Numbered from the stretch's first letter, positions 9,143 through 19,605 are shown. The stretch is DNA of 64,000 nucleotides from Bacteroides sp. (GCA_014801875.1 JAAVDJ010000010.1:159443-223442); one strand, 5' to 3'. A program made the numbers and translations. Notes: generated by a model not told the origin, from the letters alone.

Positions 9143-9733
9143 TTATTTTCTTCCGGTTTTTCTCTTATGTCCCTTCCCCTTGGAGACATGTTTATTTCCG
9201 TGCGCTTTTTTAGCAGTTATCTTTTTCTCAGAATTCACCCCGGTCGCATATCCCTTTAACTTATCAGCCTGCTGCCGCGCATCTGAAAAATTCTTTTCCG
9301 CCGCCTTGTTAAACCATTTGTAGGCTTTCCCTTTGTCTTGTGCCACTCCGATACCGTCGCGCAACATCTCGGCATAACGATAAGCTCCTTCCGCATTACC
9401 TTTCTCTGCCGCTCTCCAATAATTCTCCGCCGCTATACGGCTGTCGGCGATGACACCATCTCCCATGCGAAAGCATCTCCCGACCTCCAGCATAGCATCT
9501 CCATTACCGTTTGATGCCGACTTCTTAAACCAATAGAAAGCTTCCGAGGGATTTTTCTCTACCAATTCTCCCTCCTGATACATTTTTCCCATTCTATACT
9601 GAGCTTCCGGATTTCCGGTCTGCGCCTCCCGGGCACAAACTTTCCATTCTTCAGAAACCACTGTCTTTCCGAAAGCCGTAGCCGCAAATAATGTGGCCAC
9701 AAAAAGCGTCATAACACGAAATAATTTCATCAT
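9143..9733 (-). CDS. Secreted Sel1-repeat (TPR-like) protein
   Basis: Signal peptide; repeats such as PEAQYRMGKMYQEGELVEKNPSEAFYWFKKSASNGNGDAMLEVGRCF; strongly basic C-terminal tail. Confidence 0.85.
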   Translation of the reverse strand: MMKLFRVMTLFVATLFAATAFGKTVVSEEWKVCAREAQTGNPEAQYRMGKMYQEGELVEKNPSEAFYWFKKSASNGNGDAMLEVGRCFRMGDGVIADSRIAAENYWRAAEKGNAEGAYRYAEMLRDGIGVAQDKGKAYKWFNKAAEKNFSDARQQADKLKGYATGVNSEKKITAKKAHGNKHVSKGKGHKRKTGRK

Positions 9734-9841
9734 TCAAAAATTTTAAATCCTCCCGATCATTATTTTTTCCTTTTCCCTCGTCGGAATCCATTCCGGCATT
9801 TCCTCTTTCCCTATATCTCCCCTTCCCTGAATATCCAAACA

Positions 9842-9882
9842 AAAGGACGGCATCGATTTGAAAAGCGCCGATGCCGTCCTTT
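9842..9882 (-). terminator. Terminator of the DUF349 gene
   Basis: aaaggacggcatcg (9842-9855) / cgatgccgtccttt (9869-9882), 14-bp perfect stem, T-rich after the stem on the minus strand. Confidence 0.75.
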
Positions 9883-9901
9883 GGTTCAGTTATGATAGTT
9901 T

Positions 9902-11866
9902 TCAATCCTCCTTGGCTGCCTCTTTCTTCTGACGGTCAAGAAGAGCGATCTTCTCGTTGATTTGAGCGATGTCGTCTTTAATCTTCTGCATCTTCTTCTC
10001 AAACTCCTTGAGCATGGAATTGCCCGCTGATGATTTAACATTGAAGAAGCCAAGATTGTTTTCAATGGTCTTGAGCTCCTGACGGCGACTCTCGATGGCT
10101 CTTACGAGACGGTCTCGCTCACGACGTGACTCATCTCCCTCCATCTTCTTGACCTCACCTTCGAAACGGCTCATTCTGCGGCGTGACTCCCGGAGATCAA
10201 AGGCACCGAAGAGTCGGTCAAGCTCCTTGCGATAATCAGCCTGCACGGCATCTTTCTGACGGAAAGGCACATGGCCGATGTTCTGCCATTCGTTCTGGAG
10301 ACCGCGGATAGTGTCGATGACCTCTTTTCTGTCAGATTCCTCTGAAATGGCTTTAAGCTTCTCGATTACCTCGCGTTTAGCCTTGAGATTTTCTGACTCC
10401 TCGTCGCGACGTCCGGAGAAGAGTTTCTTACGCGCATCATAGAATCCGTCTACTGCTGTGCAGAAACGCTTCCATATCTCGTCAGCCTGTTTTCTCTTAA
10501 CCACGCCGATGGTGCGCCATTCCTTCTGAAGAGCCTGCATCTTCTCAAGAGAACCTTTCTCGGCAAACTTTTCAAGAAGCTCCTCTGCTTTTACGCACAA
10601 AGCTTCCTTCTTGGCGTAGTTATCCTTCAGCTCCTCTTTCGACTGGCGGAAATATTCTGCCTTGGCTGTGAAGAATTCATCACAAGCCTTACGGAAACGA
10701 GCGAAAAGGAGATTGTTGGTCTTCTTGGAGGCGAAACCGAGACCTTTCCATTCCTGTTGGAGAGCAAGGAATTCCTTGGTGGCGTTTTCCCATTCGGAGA
10801 ACGATTTGAAATTGGAATAGTCGATGGCCTCTGCCTTTTCGCAAAGCGCGGTCTTCGCATCCTCATTCTCCTGCTCGGCTGCCTTCCTCTGCTGGAAGAA
10901 ATCCTGATGACGCTTGTTGACCACTGTGGATGCCTCCTTGAAGCGAGCCCAAACTTCCTCTCTCAGCTCGCGAGCTACGGGACCTATTTCACGGAACTGA
11001 TCGTGGAGCACCTGCAGACGGCGGAATGCCTCCACAGGGTCAGGAAGGAGGGCGAGGGCCTCAGCCTTCTCTACAATCATATTCTTAAGCTCAAGATTTT
11101 TCTTGAAATCAAGGTCGCGAAGCTCCTTATTCATCTTCAGGCGGTCGTAGAACTGCTCAACGGCTGTCTGATAATCTTTCCATATATCATTTTCATACCC
11201 TGCGGGCACCTCTCCACCATTCTTGAAATCCTGCTGAAGCTGCTGGAATTTGGAATAATGGAGGTTGATGTTGTCTATATCCTCCGTGATGCTTTTGAGC
11301 TCAGCTATGATATTCTGTTTCTGCTCCAGATTTGCGCGACGTTCTTCCTCTTTCTGCTCAAGGTAAGCATTTCTCTTCTCCCTGAATTCCGCAAGAAGGT
11401 CTTTCATCTTCGCCTCACACTCATCCGGAGTGGAAGAGAATTCCTCAGGTTTGTTGCCCTCGGCAATGAACGCTTCCATCTCTGTAGCTATCTGGCGGTT
11501 ATGGAGAGTATAGAACACCTGTTTGATCAGAGCCACCTCCTTGTGTGCCTCAAGGTTACCGGATTCTATGATGCCCTTGAGAGCCTCGAGAAGCTCCGGC
11601 TTGCTCATGGCATGGTATGCCCTTGACATATCCTCGGGTTTGAGCATGGCGGGAGCGGCGTTTTCTCCGGCTGCTTCCACGGCAAGAAGATGGATTCCAG
11701 AATCGTCTACCGATACGGCTGTGACTGAAATCAATTCCGACACATCGGTTTTCTTAGACTCAGCCGCAGCCACAGGCTCGGCGGATACAGGGTTCGCAGA
11801 CGCTTCCTGAGCGTCCGGGCGTGTGAATTCGTCTGAAACAGACGACTGCTTATCAAGCTCGTTCAT
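9902..11866 (-). CDS. DUF349-domain coiled-coil protein
   Basis: Repeated W-x-x-I/L-G motifs (LQKEWRTIGVVKRKQADEIWKRF, LQNEWQNIGHVPFRQKDAVQADYRKELDRLF) typical of DUF349. Confidence 0.9.
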   Translation of the reverse strand: MNELDKQSSVSDEFTRPDAQEASANPVSAEPVAAAESKKTDVSELISVTAVSVDDSGIHLLAVEAAGENAAPAMLKPEDMSRAYHAMSKPELLEALKGIIESGNLEAHKEVALIKQVFYTLHNRQIATEMEAFIAEGNKPEEFSSTPDECEAKMKDLLAEFREKRNAYLEQKEEERRANLEQKQNIIAELKSITEDIDNINLHYSKFQQLQQDFKNGGEVPAGYENDIWKDYQTAVEQFYDRLKMNKELRDLDFKKNLELKNMIVEKAEALALLPDPVEAFRRLQVLHDQFREIGPVARELREEVWARFKEASTVVNKRHQDFFQQRKAAEQENEDAKTALCEKAEAIDYSNFKSFSEWENATKEFLALQQEWKGLGFASKKTNNLLFARFRKACDEFFTAKAEYFRQSKEELKDNYAKKEALCVKAEELLEKFAEKGSLEKMQALQKEWRTIGVVKRKQADEIWKRFCTAVDGFYDARKKLFSGRRDEESENLKAKREVIEKLKAISEESDRKEVIDTIRGLQNEWQNIGHVPFRQKDAVQADYRKELDRLFGAFDLRESRRRMSRFEGEVKKMEGDESRRERDRLVRAIESRRQELKTIENNLGFFNVKSSAGNSMLKEFEKKMQKIKDDIAQINEKIALLDRQKKEAAKED

Positions 11867-11999
11867 TGCTGATAGGTTAGATGTTAAGAAGCTGACTCTC
11901 TTTTGTTTCCATTGAAAGGTTAAGGAGCAGCTCCGGTCATTTTTGCTTATTTCGCGTCAAAATTAGCAATAAATTCTTAAACTGCAAACTTTTGAGGCA

Positions 12000-12860
12000 T
12001 TAATTCTTATTCTCTGAAGGGGCTGAGGAGAGCACTTTTGCCGAAATTATCCTCACATCCTCTTTCGGACGGTCGGCGGCATCAGTCTCTACTTTCTGGA
12101 TTTTCTCCACGACATCCATCCCCTTGACAACCTGCCCGAACACGGTATAGGTGCCGTCAAGATGAGGGGTGCCCCCTACGGTGGTGTAGGCATCGCGTAT
12201 TTCCTGAGGGAGAGGCTCCGGCTTGACGGCCTCTTCTGTCTGGCGGATGAGATCCTGCCGCAGATTCTCCAATCCTATGGAATCATGCGCAAGGCGCAGC
12301 TTCTTGATGCTGTCGTTGTGCGAAAGGGAGAGTTGCCGGAAATACTCCTGAAGACGGTTTTCATAGTTGCGCTTCTCCATAGCGTCAATACGTCCCGGAG
12401 AGACTTTCTTCCCGGTCACGATATAGAACTGGGAACCGGAGGAGCGACGCTCCGGATTAACATTGTCGCCGGTGCGAGCCGCAGCAAGAGCTCCGTATTT
12501 ATGGAAATGCTTCGGATAGCGGATCTCTGCCTCGATTGTATAGCCGAGGTCTCCATCTCCGAGAGAAGCCCCTTCCTTGGCCTCCTTCGATTTCGGGTCG
12601 CCCGTCTGCACCATGAATTCATCAATGACACGGTGGAACAGGACTCCGTCATAAAATCCTTTTCCTACAAGTTTAAGGAAATTATCACGATGAAGAGGGG
12701 TGTCGTTATAAAGCTCCACCACTATGTCGCCAAGTGTGGTCTTTATTTCCACAAAAGCGTCCTGGGGGTCATAAACATTGTTTTCCTGGTTCATATCCTG
12801 TGAATATAGTGGCTGCAGCATGCATAGCATAAATGCAACCATGGTAATAAGTTTTTTCAC
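12000..12860 (-). CDS. Exported cyclophilin-type peptidyl-prolyl cis-trans isomerase
   Basis: FVEIKTTLGDIVVELYNDTPLHRDNFLKLVGKGFYDGVLFHRVIDEFMVQTGDP, SSGSQFYIV, YTVFGQVVKGMDVVEKI; signal peptide. Confidence 0.95.
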   Translation of the reverse strand: MKKLITMVAFMLCMLQPLYSQDMNQENNVYDPQDAFVEIKTTLGDIVVELYNDTPLHRDNFLKLVGKGFYDGVLFHRVIDEFMVQTGDPKSKEAKEGASLGDGDLGYTIEAEIRYPKHFHKYGALAAARTGDNVNPERRSSGSQFYIVTGKKVSPGRIDAMEKRNYENRLQEYFRQLSLSHNDSIKKLRLAHDSIGLENLRQDLIRQTEEAVKPEPLPQEIRDAYTTVGGTPHLDGTYTVFGQVVKGMDVVEKIQKVETDAADRPKEDVRIISAKVLSSAPSENKN

Positions 12861-12865
12861 TTCTC

Positions 12866-13258
12866 TCAGATATTATGATGCATCTCCGTGCCCGAGGCCG
12901 GATATATCCTTTTATAAATGCGACGGAAGTTGTCGTCTGAAAGTCGCAACTCTGCGGCTCGCTCCATGTAGTCGTCTCCCCAGATTGCCTGAAGAAGGGA
13001 CCCGATGTAGCGGCGCTCCCGATCTTTTTCTATGGCTCCTTCAAGCAGAGGGGAAAGATATGAGGCGAAACCTTCGCTGTCGACTGCGTTTAGGAAGCGG
13101 GCGGTGCTTGAGAGGAACTGCCCCGTGCGGTCAACTTTTTTAAGGTTTTCTATCAAAACGGGAAGGTCTTCGGAGCATGTGTCTACATTATTGACTATAT
13201 ACTCATAAGTGGACATTCCGTTTTCGTCGTTTTCCAGAATTTTCTCTATTTGATTCAT
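12866..13258 (-). CDS. Conserved hypothetical protein (130 aa)
   Basis: ORF with compact spacing to the cyclophilin gene on the same strand; no recognisable domain. Confidence 0.65.
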   Translation of the reverse strand: MNQIEKILENDENGMSTYEYIVNNVDTCSEDLPVLIENLKKVDRTGQFLSSTARFLNAVDSEGFASYLSPLLEGAIEKDRERRYIGSLLQAIWGDDYMERAAELRLSDDNFRRIYKRIYPASGTEMHHNI

Positions 13259-13348
13259 CTTTCAAATTTTTTCAGAACGCAAAGTAAATAAATTTTCCTC
13301 AATTTGGTAAAATAAAGCGTGAAATTTTTCTATATAAAACCGATTTAT

Positions 13349-13356
13349 TAACTTTG
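13349..13356 (+). promoter_or_regulatory. -7 promoter element of the cytidylate-kinase-like gene
   Basis: TAACTTTG followed by cgg; overlaps the annotated ORF start at 13354, so the true start must be downstream (ATG 13402). Confidence 0.6.
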
Positions 13357-13401
13357 CGGAAGAATACATCAGCTCCCAAAGGAGCAAAAACCGACAAAGT
13401 G

Positions 13402-14046
13402 ATGAATACTGAGCCAACCAAGACAGAGGGGAATCTTAACCCCACCGACTATGTGATAGTTATCGGCAGGGAGTTCGGAAGCGGCGGAAGAAGAATCGGC
13501 AAGCTTCTGAGCAATCGTCTCGGCTGCTCCTACTTCGACAAGGAGCTCCTGGCGGAGGCGGCCAAGTCAATGGGATTCACCGAAGAGATCTTCAATGAGC
13601 ACGACGAGAAGAAACCCTCTTTCTTCAATTCATTCTTTCAGGGAGTGTATGGCATCACTCAAAATTATCACGACATCACCATCGGGGGCGCGGCTCTTTA
13701 TAAGGAGCAGAGTGTGGCCATAAAGAAGCTCAGCGAGCAGGGACCTTGCGTGATTGTGGGGCGGACAGCCGACTATGTCTTGCGTGACCACCCGAGGATG
13801 CTCAGCGTATTCCTCCATTCCCCTATCGAGCATCGCGCCGCAAGGATTGTGGAGCGAGGGGACGCCGAATCCCTTTCCAAGGCTGTGGAAATGGCTCGCC
13901 GCCATGACCGCGACAGGGAAAGTTACTATAATTATTACACCGGCAGAAAATGGGGACGGGCCAACAATTATCATCTCTCCCTCGATGCCTCCCGGCTTGA
14001 CGATGAAGAAATAGCAGACATCATCATCCGGAGCCTACGTAAGTAA
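13402..14046 (+). CDS. Cytidylate kinase-like family protein
   Basis: VIVIGREFGSGGRRIGKLLSNRLGCSYFDKELL, GPCVIVGRTADYVLRDHP, NYYTGRKWGRANNYHLSLDAS. ATG 13402 preferred. Confidence 0.88.
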   Translation: MNTEPTKTEGNLNPTDYVIVIGREFGSGGRRIGKLLSNRLGCSYFDKELLAEAAKSMGFTEEIFNEHDEKKPSFFNSFFQGVYGITQNYHDITIGGAALYKEQSVAIKKLSEQGPCVIVGRTADYVLRDHPRMLSVFLHSPIEHRAARIVERGDAESLSKAVEMARRHDRDRESYYNYYTGRKWGRANNYHLSLDASRLDDEEIADIIIRSLRK

Positions 14047-14086
14047 CAATCGAATCAGTCATAGACTGGTTTGATTAATAAAAATA

Positions 14087-14462
14087 TCAGGGGCAGAAGC
14101 GCGGTCTGTCGCTTGTCGTGAGACAAGAGGAAAGTCCGGGCAACCCAGGGCAGCATGTTTCCTAACGGGAAGCCGGCGGCGACGCCGGGGATAAGTGACA
14201 GAAAACAACCGCCACTGTTCTCCTTCGTGAGATGTGGTAAGGGTGAAAAGGCGGGGTAAGAGCCCACCGGGCCGTATGGCGACATGCGGCGCCGCACATC
14301 CCATGTGTTGCAAAGCCAAATATACCGGCAGCTAAGGATGGCCCGTCCATTGCCGGGGGGTAGGCTGCTGAAGCCCACGGGCAACCGTGCGGCTTAGATA
14401 AATGACAGACGCCAGCTCTCTGAGCGGGCACATAACCCGGCTTATAACGCTTCTGCCCTTTC
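14087..14462 (+). ncRNA. rnpB: RNase P RNA (bacterial class A)
   Basis: Conserved gaggaaagtccgggc, gcagctaaggatggc, agataaatgacagacgcc and terminal cccggcttataacgcttctgccc pairing back to caggggcagaagcgcgg. Confidence 0.93.
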
Positions 14463-14464
14463 TT

Positions 14465-14508
14465 AAAGCGATTGTCTTCTATTTGACGAAGACAATCGCT
14501 TTCTTTTG
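14465..14508 (+). terminator. rnpB intrinsic terminator
   Basis: aaagcgattgtcttc (14465-14479) / gaagacaatcgcttt (14488-14502), 15-bp perfect stem, then ctttt. Confidence 0.8.
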
Positions 14509-14649
14509 TATAAGCCCGCTTCCTACAAAAAACACCCTTGTCAGATGGTCGGATTTGAACAAACTTATCCCAAATTTCATTTTACTCATAACAATCTCTC
14601 TCTTTTTATTATAAAACCTCTCTCTCTTTTCCACCTAAAACTTTCCCAA

Positions 14650-16146
14650 ATGAAGACACCCGAGCCCACCTCTGCTGCTCCACAGACTCCACAGCAGCCT
14701 CATGACAATAAGAAGAAGGAAGACAAGCCTTCTTTTGTCTCACGCCTTGTCACGAAATTGCAAGTAGCTCTCAACTATTTCTGGACCGGTGTCTGGAAAG
14801 ATCCCAACAATTCTGCTAAAGTCAGGGTGCTGAAGGTCATCAACCTTTCCATACGTTCCTTCCTCGACCGCGACCTCCAGAACCGATCAATGTCTCTGAC
14901 CTACTCGACGGTGCTGGCTATCGTCCCTGTGTTTGCCCTCCTTTTTGCCATCGGAAGAGGGTTCGGTCTTCAGGATTTGCTTGAGAAGCAAATTTATCAG
15001 AGCTTCCCTGCACAACATCAGGTGATTTCTCTGGCTCTCCGGTTTGTCGATTCATACCTGAAGGAGGCCTCTTCCGGACTTTTCGTCGGCGTGGGCATCC
15101 TGTTCCTGCTTTGGACCCTCATTTCACTCCTATCCTATATCGAGAGTGCATTCAATATGATTTGGGATGTCAAGCACGACCGCACACTATATCAAAAAGT
15201 CACAGACTATATCGCAATCTGCCTTATAGTGCCCATCCTTATGATCTGTTCCTCGGGCGTATCCATTTTCATGTCGACCACCGTGCAAGACAACATCCAC
15301 CTTTCCATCCTCTCCCCCTTCGTCAATATTGCCCTTGAAGCCTCTCCCCTTATATTGTCATGGCTGGCTTTCTCCATTTCATTTTTCCTCATCCCCAACA
15401 CGAAAGTCAACATCAAATATGCGGCCATATCGGGAGCGATTTGTGCCGTGGTTTTCCAGATTCTGCAACTCCTTTTCGTCAACGGACAGATATACGTATC
15501 CAAATACAACGCCATCTACGGTTCGTTCTCATTCCTCCCCCTCATGCTCATCTGGCTGCAGCTGTCATGGCTTATCCTTCTTTTCGGGTGTGTCCTGACT
15601 TATTCGCTACAGAACGTCTATGCCTTCAATTTTATGGGCGACTTATCCAAAATGTCGCATATCTACAAAAATAAGGTTGCCATCATTCTTATATCTGCCA
15701 TTGTTATGCGTTTCCGCAGTGGAAAGACTCCGTTGACCCGTTCAAAAATCAGCATTCTTTTCGACATCCCTATCCGCGTGGTGTCAAGATTATGCGAACA
15801 ATTTTACAAAGCCGGACTCATCAATTATATAATTCTCCCTGACGATAAAGTCGGTGTCGCACCCGCCACAGAAACCGGCTCCTTATCCGTCGGCGAGCTT
15901 CTCGAACGCCTCGATAAAGTCGGACAGTCGAATTTCATCCCGCTTTTCTCAAAAACCTACGGTCCGCTCCTGACCAAAATCGACGGCTGGCTTGAAGACA
16001 GCTATCAGACCATGGACCACATTTTGATAGCAGACATAGAGCTTCCAATCGACAGCGAAAAGCTGAAGAAAATCGACGAAGTTGAAGAACCATTTTTCCA
16101 GATGGATGACGACGCCGGCGGAGTGCCTGTTGCCAATGATGAATAA
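14650..16146 (+). CDS. YihY/BrkB-family inner membrane protein with C-terminal winged-helix-like extension
   Basis: RDLQNRSMSLTYSTVLAIVPVFALLFAIGRGFG, multiple TM segments, SKYNAIYGSFSFLPLMLIWLQLSWLILLFG; ATG 14650 preferred. Confidence 0.88.
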   Translation: MKTPEPTSAAPQTPQQPHDNKKKEDKPSFVSRLVTKLQVALNYFWTGVWKDPNNSAKVRVLKVINLSIRSFLDRDLQNRSMSLTYSTVLAIVPVFALLFAIGRGFGLQDLLEKQIYQSFPAQHQVISLALRFVDSYLKEASSGLFVGVGILFLLWTLISLLSYIESAFNMIWDVKHDRTLYQKVTDYIAICLIVPILMICSSGVSIFMSTTVQDNIHLSILSPFVNIALEASPLILSWLAFSISFFLIPNTKVNIKYAAISGAICAVVFQILQLLFVNGQIYVSKYNAIYGSFSFLPLMLIWLQLSWLILLFGCVLTYSLQNVYAFNFMGDLSKMSHIYKNKVAIILISAIVMRFRSGKTPLTRSKISILFDIPIRVVSRLCEQFYKAGLINYIILPDDKVGVAPATETGSLSVGELLERLDKVGQSNFIPLFSKTYGPLLTKIDGWLEDSYQTMDHILIADIELPIDSEKLKKIDEVEEPFFQMDDDAGGVPVANDE

Positions 16147-16212
16147 TTTTGTTGCATTTATTATAAAATTTTTGCCAAAAATCAAAAAATGTCAGATTTA
16201 TCAACATATTTG

Positions 16213-16244
16213 TTTGCTTTTTAAAACTCTCTGTTCTATCTTTG
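16213..16244 (+). promoter_or_regulatory. Promoter of the glycogen/alpha-glucan operon
   Basis: TTTG (16213-16216), 20-nt spacer, TATCTTTG (16237-16244). Confidence 0.65.
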
Positions 16245-16369
16245 TGGAACATTTTCAGATTTCACAAAGCGAATCGCTCCTCCCCTCCCCAAGCTTTGTT
16301 AACCTTACAGACCCAAAGGGGTCTTCCCCCCATAAACTCAAAATTTCTCACAAACAGACAATATAATCT

Positions 16370-18343
16370 ATGAGCTATCTGAAATTTGACAAAAGCCTCA
16401 TGATAAACCTTGAGCAGAGCCTCCCGAAAGAGATGCTCCGCACAAATAAATCGGGGGCATATCACTGTACCACGATTGTGGGGTGTAACACCCGCAAGCA
16501 GCATGGTCTGCTCGTGATACCGATACCGGAGATGGACGACAAGGCACACGTGCTCCTGTCGTCGCTCGATGAGACGGTGATTCAGCACGGCGCTCCTTTC
16601 AACTTAGGTCTTCATCAATACGGAGAGGGGATATTCAGCCCCAACGGCCACAAATATATCCGTCAGTTCGACTGCGAATCGGTCCCGACCATGACATTCC
16701 GTGTGGGCGGAGTAATCATGACTAAAGAAAAGGTCTTCATCTCTCACGAGAACCGTATCCTTATCAAATATACCCTCGTGGAGGCTCATTCCCCCACGAC
16801 TCTCCAGTTCCGTCCTTTCCTCGCCTTCCGCAACGCCAACGACCTCTGTGTGGAAAACGGGGCTATCAACACTGCGACAGAACCCGTCAAGAACGGTATC
16901 TCCACCTGTCTCTACGACGGATACCCAAATCTATACATGCAGTTTTCCAAAGAACCGGAATGGGTGGCTGACGGCCATTGGTACAAAGGGATTGAATATT
17001 ACAAAGACAAAGACCGCGGAATCCCTTATAAGGAAGACCTGTGGGTGCCGGGGTATTTCCAGCTCCCTATCAAGAAAGGGGAAAGCATCATCTTCTCCGC
17101 ATCTACTTTCGAGGCTGATCCGGCTGACTTCAGCGAGACCTATGCTCAGGAACTCACGACACGCACCTGCCGCACAAGCTTCTATAACTGCCTTAAAAAT
17201 TCAGCCAAGCAGTTCTATCTAAAAAAGCCGGACGGAATGTATATCATGGCCGGATACCCGTGGTATAATGTCCGCGCGAGAGATGAACTCATGGCTCTTC
17301 CCGGGTGTACACTCGCCATTGACCATAGAGAAGACTATGAGCTGATTATGGCCACATTCCTTGACGCTCTCAGAAAATATATCGACGAGGGTGTGAAAGA
17401 TCGCACTATCGGAGAAATCGATCTCCCCGACGTACCCCTTTGGACCGTCTGGGCTATACAGCAGTTCAAACGAGCCACAACCACCAAGGAATGTCGCGAA
17501 AAATACGGCCAGGATGTAAAATGGATTGTAGACCAGATTCGCAACGGCAAAATAAATAATCTGAGACTTGACCCCAACGGGCTGCTTTATTCGGATGGTT
17601 CTCAAAAGCCGGTCACATGGCTTTCCGCTTCAATCGATGGGAAACCAATCATTCCGCGCACAGGTTATATCCTTGAATTCAACGCGCTTTGGTATAATGT
17701 CCTCCGTTTTCTCATTGCCCTTTATGATGGAGATGCAGCAATGGAGGAGTATCTTAACGACATAAAAGCTCTTTCCGAGACGGTCAAGGAATCTTTCATC
17801 TCAACTTTCCTTAACGACTACGGCTACCTCTACGATTACGTCAACGGGACATATACCGACCTTGAGGTGCGCCCCAACATGGCAATCGCAATCGGTCTGG
17901 AATATTCTCCCCTTGACCGCAGGCAGCGTAAGAAAGTGCTGGATTTCGTGACCCGCGAACTCCTCACTCCCAAGGGTCTTCGCTCTCTCAGCCCGAAGAG
18001 CTACGCCTACCATCCTCAATATCTCGGTGATCCTATCCAGCGTGAATATGCCGTGCATCAGGGTCCGGCTCGTCCGTGGCTATTCGGGTTCTATGCCGAT
18101 GCATATTTCAAGGTGTTCGGAGTCAGCGGGCTCGGATTCATAGAACGTATGCTCATAGGATATGAAGACGAGATGACGGAAGGGTGTATCGGCTCTCTGT
18201 CCGAAATGTATGACGGCAACCCGCCCTACACCGGACGCGGCGCTGTCAGCACTGCCAAGAATGTCGGGGAAATCCTGCGCACTCTCAAGAACGTGAAAGA
18301 ATTAAATAAACTACAAACCATAGAAACCGAAGAATCGAAATGA
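16370..18343 (+). CDS. Amylo-alpha-1,6-glucosidase (glycogen debranching enzyme)
   Basis: N-terminal NKSGAYHCTTIVGCNTRKQHGLLVIP; catalytic region AGYPWYNVRARDELMALPG, YILEFNALWYNVLRFL, QREYAVHQGPARPWLFGFYADAYFKVFG. Confidence 0.92.
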   Translation: MSYLKFDKSLMINLEQSLPKEMLRTNKSGAYHCTTIVGCNTRKQHGLLVIPIPEMDDKAHVLLSSLDETVIQHGAPFNLGLHQYGEGIFSPNGHKYIRQFDCESVPTMTFRVGGVIMTKEKVFISHENRILIKYTLVEAHSPTTLQFRPFLAFRNANDLCVENGAINTATEPVKNGISTCLYDGYPNLYMQFSKEPEWVADGHWYKGIEYYKDKDRGIPYKEDLWVPGYFQLPIKKGESIIFSASTFEADPADFSETYAQELTTRTCRTSFYNCLKNSAKQFYLKKPDGMYIMAGYPWYNVRARDELMALPGCTLAIDHREDYELIMATFLDALRKYIDEGVKDRTIGEIDLPDVPLWTVWAIQQFKRATTTKECREKYGQDVKWIVDQIRNGKINNLRLDPNGLLYSDGSQKPVTWLSASIDGKPIIPRTGYILEFNALWYNVLRFLIALYDGDAAMEEYLNDIKALSETVKESFISTFLNDYGYLYDYVNGTYTDLEVRPNMAIAIGLEYSPLDRRQRKKVLDFVTRELLTPKGLRSLSPKSYAYHPQYLGDPIQREYAVHQGPARPWLFGFYADAYFKVFGVSGLGFIERMLIGYEDEMTEGCIGSLSEMYDGNPPYTGRGAVSTAKNVGEILRTLKNVKELNKLQTIETEESK

Positions 18344-19605
18344 AGGCATTAATGTTTGGCTGGGAATTCCCGCCACATATCCTCGGCGGTCTCGGCACAG
18401 CGAGCTACGGATTGACAAAAGGAATGCATGCCAACGGCAATCTTGACATTACTTTCGTTATCCCTAAGCCCTGGGGCGATGAAGAGAAAGGTTTCGCAAA
18501 TATTATAGGAGCCTGCAACACTCCGGTGGCCTGGCGTGATGTCTCCTGGGATTACGTCAACCAGCGAATCGGAAAAGTGATGGATCCTCAGACATATTTT
18601 GACCTGCGCGACCACATCTACGCTGACTTCAACTATATGCGGCTAAACGACCTCGGGTGTATTGAGTTTTCCGGAAAGTATCCCGACAACCTTGTGGAGG
18701 AAATCAACAATTATTCCATCGTGGCCGGAGTGATAGCCCGCACTGTTCCGTGCGACATTATCCACGCTCATGACTGGCTCACTTATCCTGCCGGGATTCA
18801 CGCAAAAAACGTGACAGGCAAACCTCTGGTGATTCATGTGCATGCCTCTGAGTTCGACCGTTCGAGAGGGAAGCCGAACCCCACAGTGTTCGCCATTGAG
18901 AAAGATGGCATGGAGAATGCCGACCATATCATAACCGTCTCCAACCTGACGCGCAAGACGGTTATTGAAAACTACGGTATTGACCCTGCTAAAGTGACAA
19001 CCGTCCACAACGCCGTAATCCCCCTTGACGAGGAGACGCTCAACCTCAAAAGAACTGACTCCAAAGATAAGGTGATAACATTCCTTGGACGTATCACTAT
19101 GCAGAAGGGTCCGGAATATTTCGTTGAGGCTGCTGCCAAAGTCTTGAAAAAGAATAAGAACGTTCGTTTCGTAATGGCCGGAGGAGGCGACATGGAGAAA
19201 GACATGATTCGCCTTGCGGCAAAACGCAACATCGCAGACCGCTTCCATTTCACCGGATTCCTTCGTGGGAAAGAGGTATATCAGATGTTCCGCGATTCGG
19301 ATGTTTACGTCATGCCGTCGGTCTCCGAGCCATTCGGCATCTCCCCTCTCGAGGCTATGGAAATGGGTGTGCCTTCAATCATTTCAAAGCAGAGCGGATG
19401 TGCTGAGATTCTTGACAATGTTATCAAGACTGACTATTGGGATGTTGACGCTATGGCAGACGCCATGCATTCCATCATCAGCAACAAGGCTCTCTACAAC
19501 ACCCTCCGCGACCGTGGCATTGAGGAAATTCACGGCATAACCTGGGAAAAAGCCGGAAAGAAAGTGATCGACATCTACAATAAGGTGATTGAGTCACGTC
19601 AATGA
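18340..19605 (+). CDS. Glycogen/starch synthase-like glycosyltransferase (GT4-type)
   Basis: ALMFGWEFPPHILGGLGTASYGLTKGM, DIIHAHDWLTYPAG, VYVMPSVSEPFGISPLEAMEMGVPSIIS. Overlaps the upstream stop by 4 nt (ATGA). Confidence 0.93.
   Translation: MKALMFGWEFPPHILGGLGTASYGLTKGMHANGNLDITFVIPKPWGDEEKGFANIIGACNTPVAWRDVSWDYVNQRIGKVMDPQTYFDLRDHIYADFNYMRLNDLGCIEFSGKYPDNLVEEINNYSIVAGVIARTVPCDIIHAHDWLTYPAGIHAKNVTGKPLVIHVHASEFDRSRGKPNPTVFAIEKDGMENADHIITVSNLTRKTVIENYGIDPAKVTTVHNAVIPLDEETLNLKRTDSKDKVITFLGRITMQKGPEYFVEAAAKVLKKNKNVRFVMAGGGDMEKDMIRLAAKRNIADRFHFTGFLRGKEVYQMFRDSDVYVMPSVSEPFGISPLEAMEMGVPSIISKQSGCAEILDNVIKTDYWDVDAMADAMHSIISNKALYNTLRDRGIEEIHGITWEKAGKKVIDIYNKVIESRQ

Noticed and set aside
10757-11626. 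289-aa + strand ORF
   Set aside because: Antisense shadow of the well-supported DUF349 gene; no domain signature and compositional pattern expected of a complementary strand.
12162-12803. 213-aa + strand ORF
   Set aside because: Antisense to the cyclophilin gene; no recognisable features.
14055-14431. Three overlapping minus-strand ORFs (86-109 aa)
   Set aside because: They lie over the RNase P RNA gene, so open frames are explained by structured GC-rich RNA sequence.
18643-19248. 201-aa minus strand ORF
   Set aside because: Antisense to the GT4 glycogen synthase-like gene.
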